Program-made: the position numbers and the translations under genes
Shown: in pieces, positions 60,430-64,000 of the stretch
How the letters are laid out: each line of letters opens with the position of its first letter
How positions within the stretch are numbered: the stretch's first letter is position 1
DNA from: Hyphomicrobiales bacterium
GTDB taxonomy: Bacteria; Pseudomonadota; Alphaproteobacteria; Rhizobiales; Rhizobiaceae
DNA: 64,000 nt
Direction: 5' to 3'
NCBI GenBank assembly: GCA_900474095.1
Contig: UCOA01000028.1
Coordinates: 1-64,000, forward strand
The notes under the pieces: model-generated
Told to the model about the DNA's origin: nothing
The model's input: the letters and a program-made list of their open reading frames with translations, nothing else
Database searches by the model: none

Positions 60430-61575
60430 TTAATCCTGGCTCGAAAACCCGGATTTTCCGGGCATGCTGAGAACGCCGCCGGTGACCGGAGCGGCGACGC
60501 CTGTCGTCGCCGGGAATGTCAGCGGCACTCCCCTCAGAGAACGAACGGCAAGATAGGCCCAAGCTTCGGCCTCCATGGCATCCCCGTCGAGACCGGCGTC
60601 CTCCGCTGCAATGACCTTTGCGTTGTCCACCTGTGCGAGGTCCGCGAGGTGGCGCATGATGGCGCGGTTCAACCGCCCGCCACCGCAGACGACGTAGCGC
60701 GCCGGAGGCTCAGGAAGATGTTTTGCCGATTTGAGAATGGCTGCAGCCGTGACATAGGCAAGCGTGCGCGCACCGTCCGCCAGATCGGCCTCACCTTTCT
60801 GCGGCGGCTGGAAATCATTGCGATCCAGCGACCGCCGCTGATTAGAGGAAAAGAAGGAATTGCCAAGGTAGCGATCAGCCAGGCTCGGCAATACATGTCC
60901 GGTGCTGGCGATTTCTCCGCCCTGATCGAACGCAGCCCCCGTATGCATCTCCACCCATTGGTCGATCAGCGTATTTCCCGGCCCGCTGTCATAGGCCAGG
61001 ATCTCGCCATTCCGGCCGACGAATGTGAGATTGGAGATGCCGCCGATATTGACGAAAACCGCCGGCAGGGTCAGGCCCGCGCTTGCGGAGAGTGCGCCGT
61101 GGTAGACGGGAATGAGCGGCGCGCCTTGCCCACCATGAATCATGTCGTTTGCGCGCATGTCGTAGACGACCGGAATGCCGGTCATCTGCGCAAGAAGAGC
61201 GCCATCGCCGAGCTGCACGGTGAGCGCCTCGTCGGGGCGATGGAGAACGGTCTGCCCGTGAAAGCCGATTGCATCGATTTCGGCGGGCGACAGATCATGC
61301 CGATAAAGGAAATCGCTTACCGCTACGGCATGCCTTAACGTCAGGTTTCGTTCGACCGCGGCAAGATCGCCCGGCCGCTCTGTCCTGTCGGTCAAATCCC
61401 GCGCCTCCACCAGCGCCTGCTTGAGCCGGTCGCGGAAAGCCGGTTCGTAGGGGATGCCCATCGATGGTCCGCGTTCGACCACGTTTTCGCCGTCGGTCCG
61501 CAGCAGCGCGATATCAATGCCATCCATGCTCGTGCCGCTCATCAGGCCGATGGCCGTTCTGGTGGTCGTTGTCAT
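60430..61575 (-). CDS. anmK: Anhydro-N-acetylmuramic acid kinase
   Basis: Phosphorylates 1,6-anhydroMurNAc from recycled peptidoglycan to MurNAc-6-phosphate. 381 residues starting [21 protein letters not shown], the AnmK phosphate signature; [30 protein letters not shown] and VVCGGGRLN are also family landmarks. The ATG at 61575 is used; the longer ORF from 61635 has no family similarity. Divergent from tyrS. Confidence 0.95.
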   Translation of the reverse strand: MTTTTRTAIGLMSGTSMDGIDIALLRTDGENVVERGPSMGIPYEPAFRDRLKQALVEARDLTDRTERPGDLAAVERNLTLRHAVAVSDFLYRHDLSPAEIDAIGFHGQTVLHRPDEALTVQLGDGALLAQMTGIPVVYDMRANDMIHGGQGAPLIPVYHGALSASAGLTLPAVFVNIGGISNLTFVGRNGEILAYDSGPGNTLIDQWVEMHTGAAFDQGGEIASTGHVLPSLADRYLGNSFFSSNQRRSLDRNDFQPPQKGEADLADGARTLAYVTAAAILKSAKHLPEPPARYVVCGGGRLNRAIMRHLADLAQVDNAKVIAAEDAGLDGDAMEAEAWAYLAVRSLRGVPLTFPATTGVAAPVTGGVLSMPGKSGFSSQD

Positions 61576-61713
61576 CGGCGCTCCGAACTTACAGGCATTG
61601 GTCCTCGCAAACATTCCCGACGCAAACAGGTGCACTTTTCAAGAAACAGTGCTAAACGCCGCGCAAATATCCAACAAGCGTTAATCCAAACAGCCCACCG
61701 AAAGAGACAGGTC

Positions 61714-62967
61714 ATGTCCGAGTTCAAGTCCGATTTCCTTCACACCCTCCAGGAACGCGGTTTCATCCACCAGACGTCCGACAACGCTGGTCTCGATGCG
61801 CTGTTCAACAAGGAAATCGTGACGGCCTATATCGGCTATGATCCGACGGCATCAAGCCTCCACGTCGGGCATCTGACCCAGATCATGATGCTGCATTGGC
61901 TGCAAGCCACCGGGCATCGCCCGATTTCCCTGATGGGCGGCGGCACTGGCATGGTGGGGGATCCCTCCTTCAAGGAGGAGGCGCGCAAGCTGATGACGGT
62001 CGAGATGATCGAGGACAATATCGCCTCGCTCAAGCACGTTTTTGCCAATTACCTGAATTACGACGAACGTCCGAACGGCGCGTTGATGATCAACAACGCC
62101 GAATGGCTGCGGCCGCTCAATTACCTCGAATTCCTGCGCGATGTCGGCCGTCACTTCTCGGTCAACCGCATGCTGGCGTTCGACAGCGTCAAGACCCGGC
62201 TCGATCGCGAACAATCGCTCTCCTTCCTGGAATTCAACTACATGATCTTGCAGGCCTATGACTTCGTCGAATTGGCCAAGCGTTATGATTGCCGCCTGCA
62301 GATGGGCGGTTCGGATCAATGGGGCAACATCGTCAACGGCATCGATCTCGGCCACCGAATGGGCACCCCACAGCTTTTCGCATTGACCTCGCCCTTGCTC
62401 ACCACGTCCTCCGGAGCGAAGATGGGTAAATCTGCCTCGGGCGCGATATGGCTCAATGCTGACCTCCTGTCCGTCTATGACTTCTGGCAATATTGGCGCA
62501 ACACCGAAGATGCCGATGTCGGCCGTTTCCTCAAGCTCTTCACAACCCTGCCGATGCCGGAAATTACACGTCTGTCGGCAATTGGCGGCGCCGAACTCAA
62601 TGAGGTGAAGAAGATCCTGGCAACGGAGGTCACCGCAATCCTGCATGGCCGCGCTGCTGCGGAAGAAGCCGCAGAAACCGCGCGCAAGACCTTTGAAGAG
62701 GGCGCGCTTGCCGAAAACCTGCCTTCGATCGACGTGCCGGCGGCGGAACTCGAGGCCGGCTTAGGCGTTCTTTCGCTTTTCGTCCGCGCCGGTCTGGCGG
62801 AATCCAACGGCAAGGTCCGCCAGTTCCTGAAGGACGGAGCGGTGCGCGTCAACGACAAGGTGATCAGCGACGACCGGCAGGTGATCGGCACCGGCGAGAT
62901 CACCGCCGAAAAGGTCATCAAGCTGTCGCTCGGCAAGAAGAAGCATATTCTCGTGCGGCCCGCCTGA
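61714..62967 (+). CDS. tyrS: Tyrosyl-tRNA synthetase
   Basis: Charges tRNA(Tyr). 417 residues. Class I HIGH motif is HVGH (residues 50-53), KMSKS is KMGKS (within [12 protein letters not shown]). A C-terminal S4 RNA-binding domain ([17 protein letters not shown]) follows. The ATG at 61714 gives the family N-terminus; the frame opens at 61630. It is the standard TyrRS class. Confidence 0.96.
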   Translation: MSEFKSDFLHTLQERGFIHQTSDNAGLDALFNKEIVTAYIGYDPTASSLHVGHLTQIMMLHWLQATGHRPISLMGGGTGMVGDPSFKEEARKLMTVEMIEDNIASLKHVFANYLNYDERPNGALMINNAEWLRPLNYLEFLRDVGRHFSVNRMLAFDSVKTRLDREQSLSFLEFNYMILQAYDFVELAKRYDCRLQMGGSDQWGNIVNGIDLGHRMGTPQLFALTSPLLTTSSGAKMGKSASGAIWLNADLLSVYDFWQYWRNTEDADVGRFLKLFTTLPMPEITRLSAIGGAELNEVKKILATEVTAILHGRAAAEEAAETARKTFEEGALAENLPSIDVPAAELEAGLGVLSLFVRAGLAESNGKVRQFLKDGAVRVNDKVISDDRQVIGTGEITAEKVIKLSLGKKKHILVRPA

Positions 62968-62994
62968 TCGGCGGCACCGTCGAGCAATTTTTGG

Positions 62995-63020
62995 AACCGG
63001 CGGCAACCCCGCCGGTTCTT
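62995..63020. terminator. Bidirectional terminator between tyrS and AsmA-like gene
   Basis: AACCGGCGG, loop CAACC, CCGCCGGTT, then TCTTTATT. It lies 27 bases after tyrS and adjacent to the stop of the convergent gene. Confidence 0.75.
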
Positions 63021-64000
63021 TATTGGAACTCGAAGATGCTGCGGAAAACGCCGGGCGCGATGATCGACAGCGGGTTGATCGTCAGGTTCGGTTTCGTGAA
63101 CGGTCCCGTCAGCTTGAAGGTGATCCCGAGCAAGCCGCGGTCGCGGCCATTGCCGAGAAGCACGCCGATCAGCGGCAATTCGCCGAACAACCGATTTAGC
63201 CCATAGGCTGGCATGAACGTGCCGGTCATGTCCATATTGCCGTTCCTGTCGCGCACCGTCCCCTGGAAGGTTGCGCCGATGTCGATGCCACGCACGACCC
63301 CGCCGTCGACCGCTATCGTTCCATCGTCGAGCATAACATTTGCGAAGCCGCGCTCGAAACGGGCCGAGCTGACGTCGATGTTCTTCCTAACCGCCTGGTT
63401 CAAGCTCCGGCCGTCGGCGCCGCTCGGGGTGGAAACGATGGACTGCAGCCTTGCCTCGTTGACAAGCGAGAATTTGCGGATATCGACATTTCCGCGCCAG
63501 GAACTGGCGCCCCTGTCGCGCAGTTTGACGTTCATCAGGCCACCACGCATGTTGCTGTAGACATTTGCGAACCGTGCCAGCGAGCCGGCATCGCCGCTGG
63601 TCAGCTCCAGGATATTGTCCGCGCCATTTTGCGTCAGTTTCGCGACCACCGCCTGGCCGCTGTCGGTCACTGCCGAGAGATCGACGGCGTCTATTTGCTC
63701 GCCTCTTGCGACGTAACTCAGATTGAGGTTCGACAGCGTCTCGGAATGAAATCCGATCACCTGCCGCAGGTTCGCGTCCAAGGAGATGCGGGTGGAATCC
63801 ATCTTGTCCTTTCCGGAAGAACTGCGCATGCGCTCGATCACCGGTCGGATATCAGCGGCGCTGCCGTTGACGTTGACGGCAAAGCCGCCCTTCTGGCGTC
63901 TGATGCTGACGGCATAGTTGTCATCCTGAGCCAGCCGCACCGACGAAAACGCGCCTGAGTTCAGCCCGGATTTGTCGATCACGAGCTTGCCGTCCGCGCC
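63020..64000 (-). CDS. AsmA-like (YhdP/DUF3971 type) protein, C-terminal part
   Basis: At least 327 C-terminal residues, open to the window edge, so the N-terminal half lies outside. Repeated beta-strands with SNLNLSYVARGEQ, GGLMNVKLRDRG, VNIGATFQGTVRD-like and a C-terminal GTFMPAYGLNRLFGELPLIGVLLGNGRDRGLLGITFKLTGPFTKPNLTINPLSIIAPGVFR, the hallmark end of AsmA-like proteins. These bridge inner and outer membranes for lipid transport. First codon in the window is not the start. Confidence 0.85.
   Translation of the reverse strand, partial: GADGKLVIDKSGLNSGAFSSVRLAQDDNYAVSIRRQKGGFAVNVNGSAADIRPVIERMRSSSGKDKMDSTRISLDANLRQVIGFHSETLSNLNLSYVARGEQIDAVDLSAVTDSGQAVVAKLTQNGADNILELTSGDAGSLARFANVYSNMRGGLMNVKLRDRGASSWRGNVDIRKFSLVNEARLQSIVSTPSGADGRSLNQAVRKNIDVSSARFERGFANVMLDDGTIAVDGGVVRGIDIGATFQGTVRDRNGNMDMTGTFMPAYGLNRLFGELPLIGVLLGNGRDRGLLGITFKLTGPFTKPNLTINPLSIIAPGVFRSIFEFQ

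Overview
The window looks like a chromosomal segment of a Rhizobiaceae alphaproteobacterium (Rhizobium, Agrobacterium, Neorhizobium or Ensifer type). The basis is the gene order rlpA-dacC-tmk-holB, a GTTC-N7-GTTC SOS box at lexA, a B12-dependent ribonucleotide reductase (nrdJ), the suf order with two cysteine desulfurases, a gcvTHP operon led by a tandem glycine riboswitch, and high-GC codon use. No rRNA, CRISPR array, complete insertion sequence or prophage was seen. Four tRNAs are present: Ser-UGA, Cys-GCA, Asn-GUU and Leu-UAA.

Layout. 0-4 kb: envelope and replication genes on the minus strand (partial holB, tmk, dacC, rlpA). 4-8 kb: small proteins, three tRNAs and lexA with its operator. 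8-16.8 kb: a methyltransferase, a LysE exporter, the mdtJI small multidrug pair, an SDR, then a sulfur and translation-quality run (cysK, an AlaX editing protein, sseA, a GNAT), a DUF1203 protein, and ald. 16.9-25.9 kb: the Lrp regulator divergent from ald, a diguanylate cyclase, a HlyU-family protein, ilvA, a CinA-type protein, small proteins, tRNA-Leu, gpt and an orphan sensor-domain protein. 26-30.4 kb: nrdJ with two NrdR-like boxes 31 bp apart. 30.4-39.7 kb: an accessory-looking stretch of exporters, LysR regulators, an MFS-SDR-cyclophilin-like-lipocalin-like cluster, an HxlR regulator, a truncated SDR remnant and poorly coding spacers. 39.7-45.4 kb: a VOC protein, two L,D-transpeptidases, a carboxymuconolactone-decarboxylase-type protein and a copper module (DUF1775-PCuAC fusion plus DUF2946). 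45.6-50.3 kb: glycine riboswitch and gcvT-gcvH-gcvP. 50.3-52.2 kb: a three-PAS histidine kinase. 52.3-59.4 kb: the suf operon (sufS2-B-C-D-S-T-A) with iron-box-like sites upstream and a strong terminator at its end. 59.6-64 kb: an alpha/beta hydrolase, anmK, tyrS and the C-terminus of an AsmA-like protein.

The best-supported regulatory units are lexA autoregulation, the NrdR-nrdJ pair, the glycine riboswitch-gcv unit, iron control of suf (RirA/Irr-like sites) and LysG-LysE. No clearly novel defence or mobile system was found. The most interesting unexplained items are the LysR-MFS-SDR-cyclophilin-lipocalin cluster, a D-Ala-D-Ala carboxypeptidase that keeps only one of its three catalytic motifs, the SDR fragment fused next to an HxlR gene, a 47-bp inverted repeat at 23.2 kb, and a diverged direct repeat after nrdJ.
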